A DNA stretch of 64,000 bases from Shewanella livingstonensis (GCF_003855395.1 NZ_CP034015.1:3296001-3360000); one strand, 5' to 3'. Positions 47,587-57,046 are shown, counted from the first letter of the stretch. Numbers and translations are program-made. The notes: generated by a model from the letters alone, not told the origin.

Positions 47587-48470
47587 TAATAATTCTCAAT
47601 ATGATTTAGACCCAAGGACTTTAGATTAACGCCGAGGTGAAAAATTCCACGCATAAGCCAAAAATGAAATTTTTTATTATTAACACAGAATAATAGACAG
47701 AGTAAAAAACAAAATAATAATTTAGAGAGTGATATAAAGAATAATTTAATTCTATCTAGCAGGCTGCTTGTACTTAACTGTAATTGTCCAAATGATTGGC
47801 CCATTCTAAGCTTCCTTTTTAACATCCATGTTTTGGTTAGTCGATTCTCTGGCACAGGTTCTTCAACTATTGCCATAGGTTCATAAACCAGCTTGGCGCC
47901 CTTCTCGTACATTTGATAAAAATAGTCGGTATCTTCGCCACCAGTTCGACCATAGATTAAATTAAAATGAAGCCCATCCGCTTTAGCTAAATTAATGAGA
48001 GTATTTCCTGTATAACCAGTTTTAATCTCATTATCGACGAATACAGGTTGGTGTGAGTGGAAATCATTAGCAATAATCCATTTAGGCGTATTGTCTGGAT
48101 AAATAGCTTTAACAGGACCAAATACTACGTCAGCATTATCTTTATCTAATCTTTTTAGCATTAGTGAAATCCAGTTTTTTGAAGCAACTTGATCATCATC
48201 AATCGTAAAAAAAATTGGGCTGGTAGTATTATCTAGGCACGCGTTCCTTGCAATTGAAATATTTCTTTTAGGCGCATGAACGTACTTTAATTTTAAACTT
48301 AATTCAATTGCTAAATTTTCAATATATTCTTTCGCTGCAGTAGTTTCATCATTATCGGCAACAACAACTGTAACGGTGATATTTTCAGGTAAAACTTGAG
48401 CAACTATAGACTCTAAAGTAAGTCTAATTTCCGGCCTTTTATAAGTACAGATCCCAATACATACTTCCAT
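47586..48470 (-). CDS. Family 2 glycosyltransferase
   Basis: A 294-residue GT2 protein. CIGICTYKRPEIRLTLESI, VVADNDET, NISIARNACLDN and FFTIDDDQVASKNWI (DDD metal site) form the core, followed by GRTGGEDTDYFYQM. A hydrophobic segment near residue 245 may attach it to the membrane. Specificity is unknown; it shares one base with the next gene. Confidence 0.88.
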   Translation of the reverse strand: MEVCIGICTYKRPEIRLTLESIVAQVLPENITVTVVVADNDETTAAKEYIENLAIELSLKLKYVHAPKRNISIARNACLDNTTSPIFFTIDDDQVASKNWISLMLKRLDKDNADVVFGPVKAIYPDNTPKWIIANDFHSHQPVFVDNEIKTGYTGNTLINLAKADGLHFNLIYGRTGGEDTDYFYQMYEKGAKLVYEPMAIVEEPVPENRLTKTWMLKRKLRMGQSFGQLQLSTSSLLDRIKLFFISLSKLLFCFLLCLLFCVNNKKFHFWLMRGIFHLGVNLKSLGLNHIENY

Positions 48471-48479
48471 ATATAAATC

Positions 48480-49451
48480 CTATCTAAATAACATATTGGA
48501 AAACAATTTACGACAAAATCCAGCTGACCATCCAAGATGCATAACCGCTGCACTGGGTCCTGACAAAATAATAATTAATTTCCTATTCTTTATTGATAAA
48601 AAAATACCATAAACTAAACATATAGTTAACCAGCTGATAAATGGCAACGTAAATATTAGGCTAACAGAATATAAGAAAAAAAGTAATAATGCCGGAAAGA
48701 CTGATAAAGGAATAAGCTGCCTAACTTTAGGGATAGTTTTATGTTTAATGACATTAGAAGCACGCCCAATACCATATTTATAATATTGTTTAAATAGCCC
48801 TGTAAAAGTACCTCGAGGATAATATGTCATTAGAGTAGCCGATGTTAACCATATTCTAAACCCTGATTGACCTAATCTAAAATCAAGCTCAGCATCTTCA
48901 TTAGCAACAAAGGATTCGTCATAACCTTCGACTTGATTAAATGCAGAAACCCTCATTAATGCATGGTGTCCATGATCGACCCAAAGCCCTTCATTTTTAA
49001 TATTTCGATGTGCCGAACCACCATTACCTAACTTTGAGTTTTGAGTAACTGCAAACACTTTTTGTAATTCCGTTTTTCCAACGGTATCCATTGCAATTAC
49101 GACGGAATCAGCATTAGTTATTTCTGCCGATTTAATAAGTGAAGTAATAAAATTATCGGGGTAATCTGCATGAGCATCAATACGTATAAAATACTCACTA
49201 TCATTTCCGAAGAGCTTTACCGCCAGATTGATTCCAGCGCTTTGAATTTTTTTATCGTTATGAATCAGTCTGATATTGATATTGTTACTTATGAAATCTT
49301 TAACGATTTTTTGGGTTCCATCAGTGCTTCCGCCATCGGCAACAACAATGAGAACACTCTCAATTTGACAAAACTGCTGTAATAGTCGACCTATATGAGC
49401 CGCTTCATTTAAACAGGGAATAGCAACGAGTATTGTTTTTTTTGTCATCAC
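48480..49451 (-). CDS. Membrane-associated family 2 glycosyltransferase
   Basis: A 323-residue GT2 protein with ILVAIPCLNEAAHIGRLLQQ, VVADGGSTDGTQKIV, SAGINLAVKLFG and FIRIDAHADYPDNFI (DAH metal site). A QSGFRIW-type segment follows. Two or three hydrophobic helices after residue 245 suggest membrane attachment, as in ExoA-like transferases. Overlaps the epimerase gene by four bases. Confidence 0.87.
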   Translation of the reverse strand: MMTKKTILVAIPCLNEAAHIGRLLQQFCQIESVLIVVADGGSTDGTQKIVKDFISNNINIRLIHNDKKIQSAGINLAVKLFGNDSEYFIRIDAHADYPDNFITSLIKSAEITNADSVVIAMDTVGKTELQKVFAVTQNSKLGNGGSAHRNIKNEGLWVDHGHHALMRVSAFNQVEGYDESFVANEDAELDFRLGQSGFRIWLTSATLMTYYPRGTFTGLFKQYYKYGIGRASNVIKHKTIPKVRQLIPLSVFPALLLFFLYSVSLIFTLPFISWLTICLVYGIFLSIKNRKLIIILSGPSAAVMHLGWSAGFCRKLFSNMLFR

Positions 49452-50401
49452 TTAAACGTTCCTGATGAGTCCTTATGCCAATCTGCTAATGCTTTTACCA
49501 AACCATCATCAAATGTCTTACCATGTTGCACTAACCAGTCTGGATATATATTTGTCGACTGAACAAGTTTCATCACCCTATCAGGATGTATACCTATATT
49601 AAATGCGTTGAACAATCTAAAGGTTTTAGCCGCTAGTAGAACAATAAATTTTGGTACCAGAACCGTTTTCACGTTCGGGAAATATTCTTTTTTAAATGTT
49701 TCGATAATATCTTCAAGAGTGTAACCATGATTATAGGCGCCATTAAATGTGACTTCACCACGATTAATTTCTTTAGCGTAAGAGATTACTTCAAGAAGGT
49801 CTTTTACATAAATACAGGCTTTAATGGTATCTTTACGACCTGGGTAAATAAATATGCCTTTTGATAACAGTGTTGCTAGACGAGTAAAATTCCCACCTTC
49901 TCCATAACCAAAAACAACAGCAGGTCTTACGATAGTAATTTTATTGTTACTGTCTGAGCGCTGCCAGTCGCGATGCACTCTTTCAGCTATCATTTTAGAG
50001 TAACCATATGAAGACGAGGGCTTTAACTCTGTCGTTTCTATTTTTTGGTCTTCACCTGGGCCATATACTGAAATTGAACTTGTAAATACAATTTCTTTGA
50101 CATTGCATTTTGTCGCAAATTTACATATTTCAATGGCTCCCACGATATTTGTCTCGTAGTATTCATGATGCTCATGGCCAGGAGTCGTATGTATTGCAGC
50201 TAAATTGTAAATTATATCAATTCCTTCAAAAACCTCTAAAGTTGATAAGTCTCTTACATCAGCTTGAATATATTCGACATTTTTAATCATATTTTTGGGA
50301 GGTTTTATATCAATGGATATAATCCTGTCTACCGTGTTATCTAACGAATCAATTAAATGACTACCAATAAAACCTGAACCACCAAAAATCAAAATATTCA
50401 A
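49448..50401 (-). CDS. NAD-dependent epimerase/dehydratase (extended SDR)
   Basis: A 317-residue extended short-chain dehydrogenase with the NAD motif LIFGGSGFIGSHLID at the start, IIYNLAAIHTTPG, the Ser of FTSSISVYGPG, and the catalytic pair YGYSKMIAE near residue 132. It should convert or make a nucleotide sugar for the polymer, for example a UDP-hexose 4-epimerisation or dehydration. The exact reaction is not assignable. Confidence 0.88.
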   Translation of the reverse strand: MNILIFGGSGFIGSHLIDSLDNTVDRIISIDIKPPKNMIKNVEYIQADVRDLSTLEVFEGIDIIYNLAAIHTTPGHEHHEYYETNIVGAIEICKFATKCNVKEIVFTSSISVYGPGEDQKIETTELKPSSSYGYSKMIAERVHRDWQRSDSNNKITIVRPAVVFGYGEGGNFTRLATLLSKGIFIYPGRKDTIKACIYVKDLLEVISYAKEINRGEVTFNGAYNHGYTLEDIIETFKKEYFPNVKTVLVPKFIVLLAAKTFRLFNAFNIGIHPDRVMKLVQSTNIYPDWLVQHGKTFDDGLVKALADWHKDSSGTFK

Positions 50402-51598
50402 TTAAACCACCGCTTTATTAAAAAACTTATTGGGTTTACTTAAGTAAACCCAACTCATACATATCATAAAATGAGTGATCGAAAACTGTCGAAACCAACT
50501 CACCTCAATAAAAGACTGAAAAAGCATATACATAAACAATAGGCTTGCGAACATTGTGCTTTCACTATGCTCATCGATACTAAATACTTGTTTAAAAAAC
50601 ATTAAAATCAGTATTAAAAAATATAAAAGGCCACATACACCAAAATCAACTAGAATTTCGATAAACATGTTGTGAAAATTAAAACCTGCACCCGATTCAA
50701 CCTTTACATATTCCCATATATCTTCTGCTACACTATTACCAATATGAAAAATAGATCTAAATCCATGGCCTAGAAACCAATTATCCTGAAAAATTTTAAT
50801 TCCCTGATCCCAAATATAAGTTCTACCAGTAAGAGAAGGGTCTTTATCTAGCATGTAGAATAACTCATCAAATGTACCTTTATATATGTTGCTAAAAAAA
50901 ACAAAGGTAAATAAGAAGAAAGTAAAGAAAATAAAAAAAACATTGATTTTATACTTTAGGAATGCAAGTTTCCTACATTTATAGACTAAAAAAAATGAAA
51001 GCAAAGTAAAAAAAACAAAAAATATAGAACCTAACGATTTTGCTTTTAGTAAAACCATTACTGATATAATAAGTAAAATTATAGCTGGAATATTTTTTCT
51101 ATTATAAGCAAAGCTTGAAAAAGCAATAAATATAGCAATAGCAGTATTTATCGAGAGATAATTTTTACTTGCAAATATTCCTATTAAACTATACTCACCA
51201 GTCAATCCATTTAAGGCATAGTTATCACTAAACAAACTCATGCTCATAGCTATAATAAAACATACAACAATCGCATTTAATATTTTTTTAAACTCAAACC
51301 TATCAGCTATTAAAATAGCATAAGAAGTCGCAAGTAAAAGCTGGATACTAGATCTTAAAGTTGAAAATGGAGTATCGGACCAAATAGTTGATAATATCCC
51401 AAGCAGTGGAATAAAAAAAAGGAAATAATTTTTTTTCAAAGAGGAAAATGATGCTTCGGCATTCGAAATTAATAATAAAAAACCAGATATCAAAAAAATT
51501 AGTATCGAATAAGTACCAAAAGTTGAGTTTAATATTAACCCTAAAAAACAAAATCCAACTAACAAGTTTATTTGAAAATAACTTTTATAGAGTATCAA
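50402..51598 (-). CDS. Wzy-like polymerase / O-antigen ligase family membrane protein
   Basis: A 398-residue protein with 10-12 membrane segments and a periplasmic loop containing DKDPSLTGRTYIWDQGIKI and NWFLGHGFRSIFHIG, the Wzy/WaaL-type loop, with NFHNMFIEILVDFG after it. Being inside the variable sugar module, it is the likely repeat-unit polymerase; the VpsQ-like protein at 32930-34297 could act in attachment or a second polymerisation. Strongly A+T-rich. Confidence 0.82.
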   Translation of the reverse strand: MILYKSYFQINLLVGFCFLGLILNSTFGTYSILIFLISGFLLLISNAEASFSSLKKNYFLFFIPLLGILSTIWSDTPFSTLRSSIQLLLATSYAILIADRFEFKKILNAIVVCFIIAMSMSLFSDNYALNGLTGEYSLIGIFASKNYLSINTAIAIFIAFSSFAYNRKNIPAIILLIISVMVLLKAKSLGSIFFVFFTLLSFFLVYKCRKLAFLKYKINVFFIFFTFFLFTFVFFSNIYKGTFDELFYMLDKDPSLTGRTYIWDQGIKIFQDNWFLGHGFRSIFHIGNSVAEDIWEYVKVESGAGFNFHNMFIEILVDFGVCGLLYFLILILMFFKQVFSIDEHSESTMFASLLFMYMLFQSFIEVSWFRQFSITHFMICMSWVYLSKPNKFFNKAVV

Positions 51599-52629
51599 AA
51601 TTTAGCCTTGTTATATGCCTTAGGATACGTACCAATGAAGACCCATAATAAATTATATCGTTTACAGATAGCATCTAATAGCCAGCTGAAAAAGACAGTT
51701 ACACATAAACCGAAGAATATATTTAACTCAACATTATCATAATTAATTATGGATAGTATTTTTCGAGAAAAAGCAATGAAAAATATGTGGTACAAATAAA
51801 TAGTAAATGATAATTTACCTATAAAAATAAGTGGAGTTGATTTCTTTATGCTCATTAACAAAACAATAAGTGAAAACATGGATAAAGACATACAAAAAAA
51901 ACTAATTCTATCAACCTCAATTCCATTAACAACAAAGTTAAACTTTAACAGCATTAGAATAAAAAAAACTGAATAACAAAAATAAGAAAATAAACCTTTA
52001 CCCTCAGATGCTCCATTTATTCTATCTTTATAAAAATGACAAATCATACCAAATAAAAAGTAAGGAAATAAAAAAGAAAAACCTGAAATAGAAAAAAAAG
52101 AGACATCGTCTGGGATGATAAAACTTAATAATATAGAGAATAAAAATATAAATAATATATTTTTTTTATAATCAAATCTAATTAAGTTAAATATACAAAA
52201 AACAATAAAAACTAAAAACATTGACTGTAAAAACCAAAAGTGTCCTACAGACATCCATAAAACATTAAAATAATCTGTAAAATTTTCTATTTTACTCTCG
52301 ACATGAGCTAACCCACTTTGACTCTTAATATATAAGAAAGGTATACCTACAAAAAATAAAGGAATGATTAATCTTTTTATTTTTCCATATAGTAACTCTG
52401 TCGCATTATATGTTTGTGGTCTCATAGCAAAAACAATACCACCAAGAAATGAAAATAATGGCATTCTAATATTTTCAAGTACTTGATTAACAATTAGATA
52501 ATAAGAATCAGTCTGCAACTTTAATCCTGTAGCAGCTGTATTTCCTACTAAATGAAAAAAAACTAAAAACAAACAAGCAATTCCTCTTAATGTATCCACT
52601 CGCCCGCTATAATCTACTTTATCTATCAC
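51595..52629 (-). CDS. Acyltransferase family 3 membrane protein
   Basis: About 344 residues with ten hydrophobic segments. The family motif RVDTLRGIACLFLVFFHLVG, with the proposed catalytic His, is near the N terminus. It probably O-acetylates the polymer. The frame is open to an ATG at 52695, but that would place the ops element (52645-52656) inside the gene. A GTG at 52629, with GGGAG upstream, lies just after ops and fits better. First gene of the ops-led operon; shares four bases with the polymerase gene. Confidence 0.82.
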   Translation of the reverse strand: MIDKVDYSGRVDTLRGIACLFLVFFHLVGNTAATGLKLQTDSYYLIVNQVLENIRMPLFSFLGGIVFAMRPQTYNATELLYGKIKRLIIPLFFVGIPFLYIKSQSGLAHVESKIENFTDYFNVLWMSVGHFWFLQSMFLVFIVFCIFNLIRFDYKKNILFIFLFSILLSFIIPDDVSFFSISGFSFLFPYFLFGMICHFYKDRINGASEGKGLFSYFCYSVFFILMLLKFNFVVNGIEVDRISFFCMSLSMFSLIVLLMSIKKSTPLIFIGKLSFTIYLYHIFFIAFSRKILSIINYDNVELNIFFGLCVTVFFSWLLDAICKRYNLLWVFIGTYPKAYNKAKF

Positions 52630-52644
52630 TTTACGGTTTTCTCC

Positions 52645-52682
52645 CACGCTACCGCCACTAGATTGCAGCTTCCAGATTGCTG
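52645..52682 (-). promoter_or_regulatory. JUMPstart sequence with a complete ops element (RfaH recruitment site)
   Basis: On the bottom strand GGCGGTAGCGTG (52645-52656) is a 12/12 match to the ops element, at which RNA polymerase pauses and RfaH loads. The preceding bases (CAGCAATCTGGAAGCTGC, up to 52682) also resemble the JUMPstart consensus. It lies in the leader of the 12-gene operon at 40.1-52.6 kb and implies RfaH antitermination, typical of long surface-polysaccharide operons. Confidence 0.88.
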
Positions 52683-53771
52683 TGACGCATTTCAAATTGT
52701 TTGTTTTTGTGGTTTTGACGCTTCAGAACGAAGCAGTAGAAAGAATCCCTTTTGGTGCTGATTGCACACTCTGCCAGTTTGGACATCGGATTTATCGATA
52801 TCTACATACGTCAGATTTTGACTATCGTTTACAGGTAAGTTAACAATTGTTATCACACCTGAAGTGATGGTTTTGGGATACTACAAGGAAACAACAAGGA
52901 GATGAGATTACATCGGTAAACTAACGAAGCAAAATCGTATGATTTTGGCTCAGAAATAGCTATCGGTGGCGTCATGCCTTGTGTGAAGTTTCCATTTCTA
53001 CTACTAATTCTACGTCAGCCCTCTAATAATTCTGAGATTATAAGGTATACGGTAAATTAATGACAGTTTTTTGACTATTTTTGTTAATAGTTATTTTTAT
53101 GTCACTTTTGCTAATTTAAGCCACTTAAAGACACATTGCCTACCACTTTTGCACTAGCTAATAAGTGCATAGTGCTCATCGAGTACGGCATAGCGTATTT
53201 GACTATTGTTACAGTTATACAATGGATCAAAGGTATACCAAGCCTGATTAGCACTTTACGATGCTCTACCATGTCGCTTTACACATATACATGCTCTGCT
53301 TTAGTGCACTACAATATTCATGATTTGAATCTACACGATGCCAATAACCTAAGACGCCCAGCAAGTTATAACGCATCAAAAAAAACACTAACAAGCTGTT
53401 TTAAAATGTATTTATCCTGAAAAACACTAACTAACTTAATTAAAACCCGGTAAATAACATTCTTTTTTTATTACGCTTTTAGTAAATTAACTATTGGCCA
53501 TATAACAATCACCTAGGAATAACGACTGTATATCGGATATTAAACACGTTGTGTGCCAACAAATTGACATAGTCAACATTCAATGGTGTTTTACTTTTAC
53601 GTGAATGTTTAGCGATAAAAACAACCGTACTTTTGATTTACATTAGAATGATGATATTGGATTCAAACAAAAAAATTAATGTCAGCAAATAGTCATTTTA
53701 TTGTCGTTTAATCGTTAACTAGATTATGATGTTAATCGTTTTTGAATCAGTTTCTGTAGATTTATTACAGA
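52683..53771. other. Large divergent intergenic region between the exopolysaccharide operon and lapG
   Basis: About 1.1 kb with no convincing intact gene. It must hold the promoters for both sides. On the bottom strand an ATG frame of 40 codons (52975-52853) is continued, with a frame change, by an open frame down to 52692 (LPVNDSQNLTYVDIDKSDVQ), possibly a decayed or frameshifted small gene. A 94-codon frame at 53136-53420 on the top strand lacks protein-like character. Confidence 0.4.
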
Positions 53772-54479
53772 ATGTTTATTAACTCTCGTTATCAGCAGGA
53801 AAAGTGTATTAAGTTGGCTTTGTTTAGCATAGATAAATACCGCCACTGGCTAGCTATGTCTGTGGTGTTTTCGGCTGTGTGTATTGCCAACATTACTGAG
53901 AGTTTATTTACCACTGACTTTTTTAACCTAGTAGAGCAGCGCTATGGCTCAGACCGAGTTGAAGATTTTAGTGACTGGCGCGACACCATAAATGAAGGCA
54001 TTACGTTAACAGATTACGACAAACTGAATTTAGCCAATCAGTTTGCTAATCGGCGCATACGTTTTGTGAGTGATAGCGACCATTGGCACAAAAGCGATTA
54101 CTGGGCCACGCCGCTTGAGTCGTTAGGCACTAAAGGTGGCGATTGTGAAGACTTTGCCATATTTAAGTATTTTACCTTAAAGGCCATGGGCGTTGATGAA
54201 AGTAAAATGCGCCTGATGTATGTGCGTGCGTTATTGATTAACGAGCCACACATGGTGTTAATTTATTTTGAAGACCCAAAAGCAATGCCTTTGGTGTTAG
54301 ATAACTTAAAAACTAGGATTTTACCCGCTAACCAGCGCCGAGATTTAAAGCCTGTTTATTCGTTTAATGGCCAGGGGTTATGGTTAGCAAAAGCACAAGG
54401 TTTAGGCAGTAACAAGCCCACTAGTGGTGGCACAAAAACTTGGACTGATTTAGTCAATAGAATTGAAAACGGCGAATAA
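53772..54479 (+). CDS. lapG: LapG/BpfG-type periplasmic transglutaminase-like cysteine protease
   Basis: A 235-residue bacterial transglutaminase-like cysteine protease. The catalytic triad is visible: Cys in GGDCEDF (about residue 124), His in EPHMVLIYF (about 160) and Asp in PLVLDNL (about 177). A hydrophobic N-terminal segment (about 26-44) directs export. LapG cleaves the N-terminal retention region of giant RTX adhesins and so releases biofilm; c-di-GMP-loaded LapD sequesters it. lapD follows 27 bases later. No clear Shine-Dalgarno precedes the ATG. No adhesin gene is in the window. Confidence 0.92.
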   Translation: MFINSRYQQEKCIKLALFSIDKYRHWLAMSVVFSAVCIANITESLFTTDFFNLVEQRYGSDRVEDFSDWRDTINEGITLTDYDKLNLANQFANRRIRFVSDSDHWHKSDYWATPLESLGTKGGDCEDFAIFKYFTLKAMGVDESKMRLMYVRALLINEPHMVLIYFEDPKAMPLVLDNLKTRILPANQRRDLKPVYSFNGQGLWLAKAQGLGSNKPTSGGTKTWTDLVNRIENGE

Positions 54480-54506
54480 TCGTTACAAAAGGATCTGGAG
54501 CAAACA

Positions 54507-56612
54507 ATGTTTACATGGAAAATGTTTACAAAAGGAATGTCTTTGCGGCTACAGCTGTATCTGCTGATAGGTTGTTTATCTATTTTTAGCTTTGGTGCAG
54601 CGTTATATAACAATGTGTCGAACATGCGTGGTTATTTAAACGAGCAGCTGGCATCTCATGCACAAGGGGCCGCGCACAGTTTAGGATTATCTATATCGCC
54701 TTATATGGATGAAGAAGGTTTGGTGATTGCCGAGACCATGACCAATGCCATTTTTGATTCGGGTTATTATCAACACATTATATTTACCGACCTTGACGGC
54801 AAAGTGTTGTTTGAACGTACCAACCCTCAAGGCAATTTTGCAGTGCCACAATGGTTTATCAATTGGTTTACGCTGCACCCGCCGGTAATGACCAGTGAGG
54901 TAAGTGACGGCTGGCGTATTGCGGGGACACTTGAAGTGCAATCGCACGCGGGTACCTCTTACAAAAGTTTATGGGATCATGCTGTTACCTCTTTTACTTC
55001 GACCTTGCTGTTGCTAGCATTTGCATTAGTATGTGTCTATTTTATTTTAAAGGCAGTATTAACCCCACTGAGTAGCATTGAAAAGCAAGCTGAGTCGGTA
55101 ATTCAAAAGCGCTTTGAGCTTAATCCTATTAAGCCTTTTACTTCTGAATTACGCACTTTAGTTAATGCGATTAATCGTATGATTGAGAATATTCAACGCT
55201 CGTTTAACGAACAAACTAAATTAGCCGAAGCCTTGTCGCATGAGGTTTATATTGACCCGCACACTGGCTTACCTAATCGCCGTGCATTGTTAAAAAAGTT
55301 TGAGTCGATTCAAGCTGAGTATGAACAACATGGTAACCGTTTCTATTTAGGCTTATTGTCGATGACCTCTTTAAAGCAGGTAAATGACGATGAAGGTTAT
55401 GGCAGTGGCGATGACTATATTTTATCTGGTGCAGCGCTTTTTAGTACACAGATGAAGAGTTTACAAGAGGCGACCCTATACCGTATCTCTGGGTCTGAAT
55501 TTGCGTTTTTAAGTTTGCTGACTGAAGATGCGGCCAAAGAAGTTGACCAGCAAATTGCTTCTAGCATTTTAATTGAAAGCTCGTCGCGCTTTAGTAATGG
55601 CTTTGCAAAGCATAGTATCACTCGTGTAAACCACCAAGAAGACTTTGCCGATGTGGTGATGCGTTTAGACAATCAGCTGGTGCACAATCAATATGCTGAT
55701 AATACCAAGGGATTAGTTTCGGCCAAGGGAATGCAGAAGAATCATTCTCGAGAAGAATGGGTGGGTATTTTGACCCAATTCACTCAGTATTTCAAAAATG
55801 AAATTAATCATTCTAATAGTAAAGACTTTGCTATTAAGTGTATTCCGTTAGATAAATTATTCGATTTAATGTTGCAACCAGTTGTGGACGATAATCAATC
55901 CATTTTGTATGTAGAGTCTTTTGTACGCTTTAAAGTAGAGGGTGAAAACCTATCTACATTAGATGTGTTTGCCATGGCTGAAAGATTAGGTGTATTACAA
56001 GATCTCGAACAAGCTGTTGTGTGCTTTATTTTTTATAAACTTCAGCACATTGAACATACCCGAGTGGCGATTAATATTAGTAATCGTGCACTGCATAATC
56101 CGGTGTTTACCGATTGGTTATTTGATTTATACCAAAAACTGCATAAAACACTTCCACCACTTTTGTATGAATTTAACGAGTCTGGTGCGATGCTTTCGCT
56201 GGAATCAACAGAGAAGTTTATTACCCGAGCGAAACAGTTAGATATTGATATTGCCATTGAACGTTTTGGTTCTAGTTTAAGTTCATTTTGCTACATTAGA
56301 AACTTAAACATTGATTACATTAAGATTGATCCTAGCTATGTGCGTGATATAGCTCAATCTGATACGCGCTTTTTTGTGCAAACAGTGATTCAAATTTGTC
56401 ACGGTATTGGCATTAAAATCATTGCACCACAGGTTGAGTCGGCTGTTATAGGTGAGTACTTTTCACTCATGAACATCGATGGTTTACAAGGCAATGGATT
56501 GTATGCTGTACGAAATTTCAGTACAATAATCCCTGCAAATGCAACTAGTACATGGATCAGTGCATTGCAGTTGAACTACTTTAGTCATTCACCAAACCAC
56601 GAGGCAGAATAA
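54507..56612 (+). CDS. lapD: LapD/BpfD-type c-di-GMP receptor with degenerate GGDEF and EAL domains
   Basis: A 701-residue inner-membrane receptor with a membrane helix (about 15-33), a periplasmic LapD_MoxY_N domain, a second helix (about 160-182), a HAMP domain and then GGDEF-like and EAL-like domains. The GGDEF site reads GSGDDY (about residue 298), and the EAL site reads ESFVRF (about 469). Late catalytic residues are also changed (ERFGSS, LQGNG), so it should bind rather than make or break c-di-GMP. Bound c-di-GMP makes it hold LapG. GGAG lies ten bases before the ATG. Its stop overlaps the next start by one base. Confidence 0.93.
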   Translation: MFTWKMFTKGMSLRLQLYLLIGCLSIFSFGAALYNNVSNMRGYLNEQLASHAQGAAHSLGLSISPYMDEEGLVIAETMTNAIFDSGYYQHIIFTDLDGKVLFERTNPQGNFAVPQWFINWFTLHPPVMTSEVSDGWRIAGTLEVQSHAGTSYKSLWDHAVTSFTSTLLLLAFALVCVYFILKAVLTPLSSIEKQAESVIQKRFELNPIKPFTSELRTLVNAINRMIENIQRSFNEQTKLAEALSHEVYIDPHTGLPNRRALLKKFESIQAEYEQHGNRFYLGLLSMTSLKQVNDDEGYGSGDDYILSGAALFSTQMKSLQEATLYRISGSEFAFLSLLTEDAAKEVDQQIASSILIESSSRFSNGFAKHSITRVNHQEDFADVVMRLDNQLVHNQYADNTKGLVSAKGMQKNHSREEWVGILTQFTQYFKNEINHSNSKDFAIKCIPLDKLFDLMLQPVVDDNQSILYVESFVRFKVEGENLSTLDVFAMAERLGVLQDLEQAVVCFIFYKLQHIEHTRVAINISNRALHNPVFTDWLFDLYQKLHKTLPPLLYEFNESGAMLSLESTEKFITRAKQLDIDIAIERFGSSLSSFCYIRNLNIDYIKIDPSYVRDIAQSDTRFFVQTVIQICHGIGIKIIAPQVESAVIGEYFSLMNIDGLQGNGLYAVRNFSTIIPANATSTWISALQLNYFSHSPNHEAE

Positions 56613-57007
56613 TGCGCAAAAATAAATTAACCTTGTTATTAGTTTCAGCATTAATGACTGCCGGCATGTCTGCTGGTGTAATGGCTGCTGAAGATACTCT
56701 AACTGCTAGCACTCAAACGGTTCCTGTTTCAGAGGCTGCTACCCAATTAGCTAATTCACTTGTTGCGGCTAATGGCGATGAAGCTTTGATTATTGAAGCA
56801 TTAAAAGCGGCCGTTGCTGCAGGTTTAAGTTCTGATGAGATTTTAGCCATTGCAATTGCTAATGGCGTTGACCCAGCTATTGTTGCGGCAAATCTTGAAG
56901 ATGCACAAACCGCAGGTGGCGGCGCATTTGGTGCAGCTCCTGCTCCAGGCGGCCCAGGTTTTGGCGGCGGTTCAGGCGGTGGCGCTGGAACAATCTCTAG
57001 TAACTAA
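56612..57007 (+). CDS. Small secreted Ala/Gly-rich protein of unknown function
   Basis: A 131-residue protein, not recognised. A signal peptide (residues 1 to about 25, ending GVMAAED), an Ala-rich helical middle (VAANGDEALIIEALKAAVAA, then SSDEILAIAIANGVDPAIVA), and a Gly/Pro-rich tail from residue 96 (GGGAFGAAPAPGG, GFGGGSGGGAG). GAGG lies before the ATG, and the start codon overlaps the lapD stop, so it is translationally coupled to lapD and followed by a terminator. It could be a periplasmic partner or a substrate of LapG; it has no obvious LapG cleavage motif (TAAG). Confidence 0.8.
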   Translation: MRKNKLTLLLVSALMTAGMSAGVMAAEDTLTASTQTVPVSEAATQLANSLVAANGDEALIIEALKAAVAAGLSSDEILAIAIANGVDPAIVAANLEDAQTAGGGAFGAAPAPGGPGFGGGSGGGAGTISSN

Positions 57008-57046
57008 TCTAAAAGCTAGCTTTCATTAATTAGCTTAGCTAAACAG

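Noticed and set aside
32930..52629. The polysaccharide cluster as an LPS O-antigen locus
   Set aside because: The OPX protein, tyrosine kinase, outer-membrane barrel and VpsL-Q gene order indicate exported exopolysaccharide; no wzz-only chain regulator or core ligase context is seen, though overlap in sugar pathways is possible.
53136..53420. 94-codon open frame on the top strand before lapG
   Set aside because: No recognisable domain, no ribosome site, and codon use that does not look coding; treated as non-coding.
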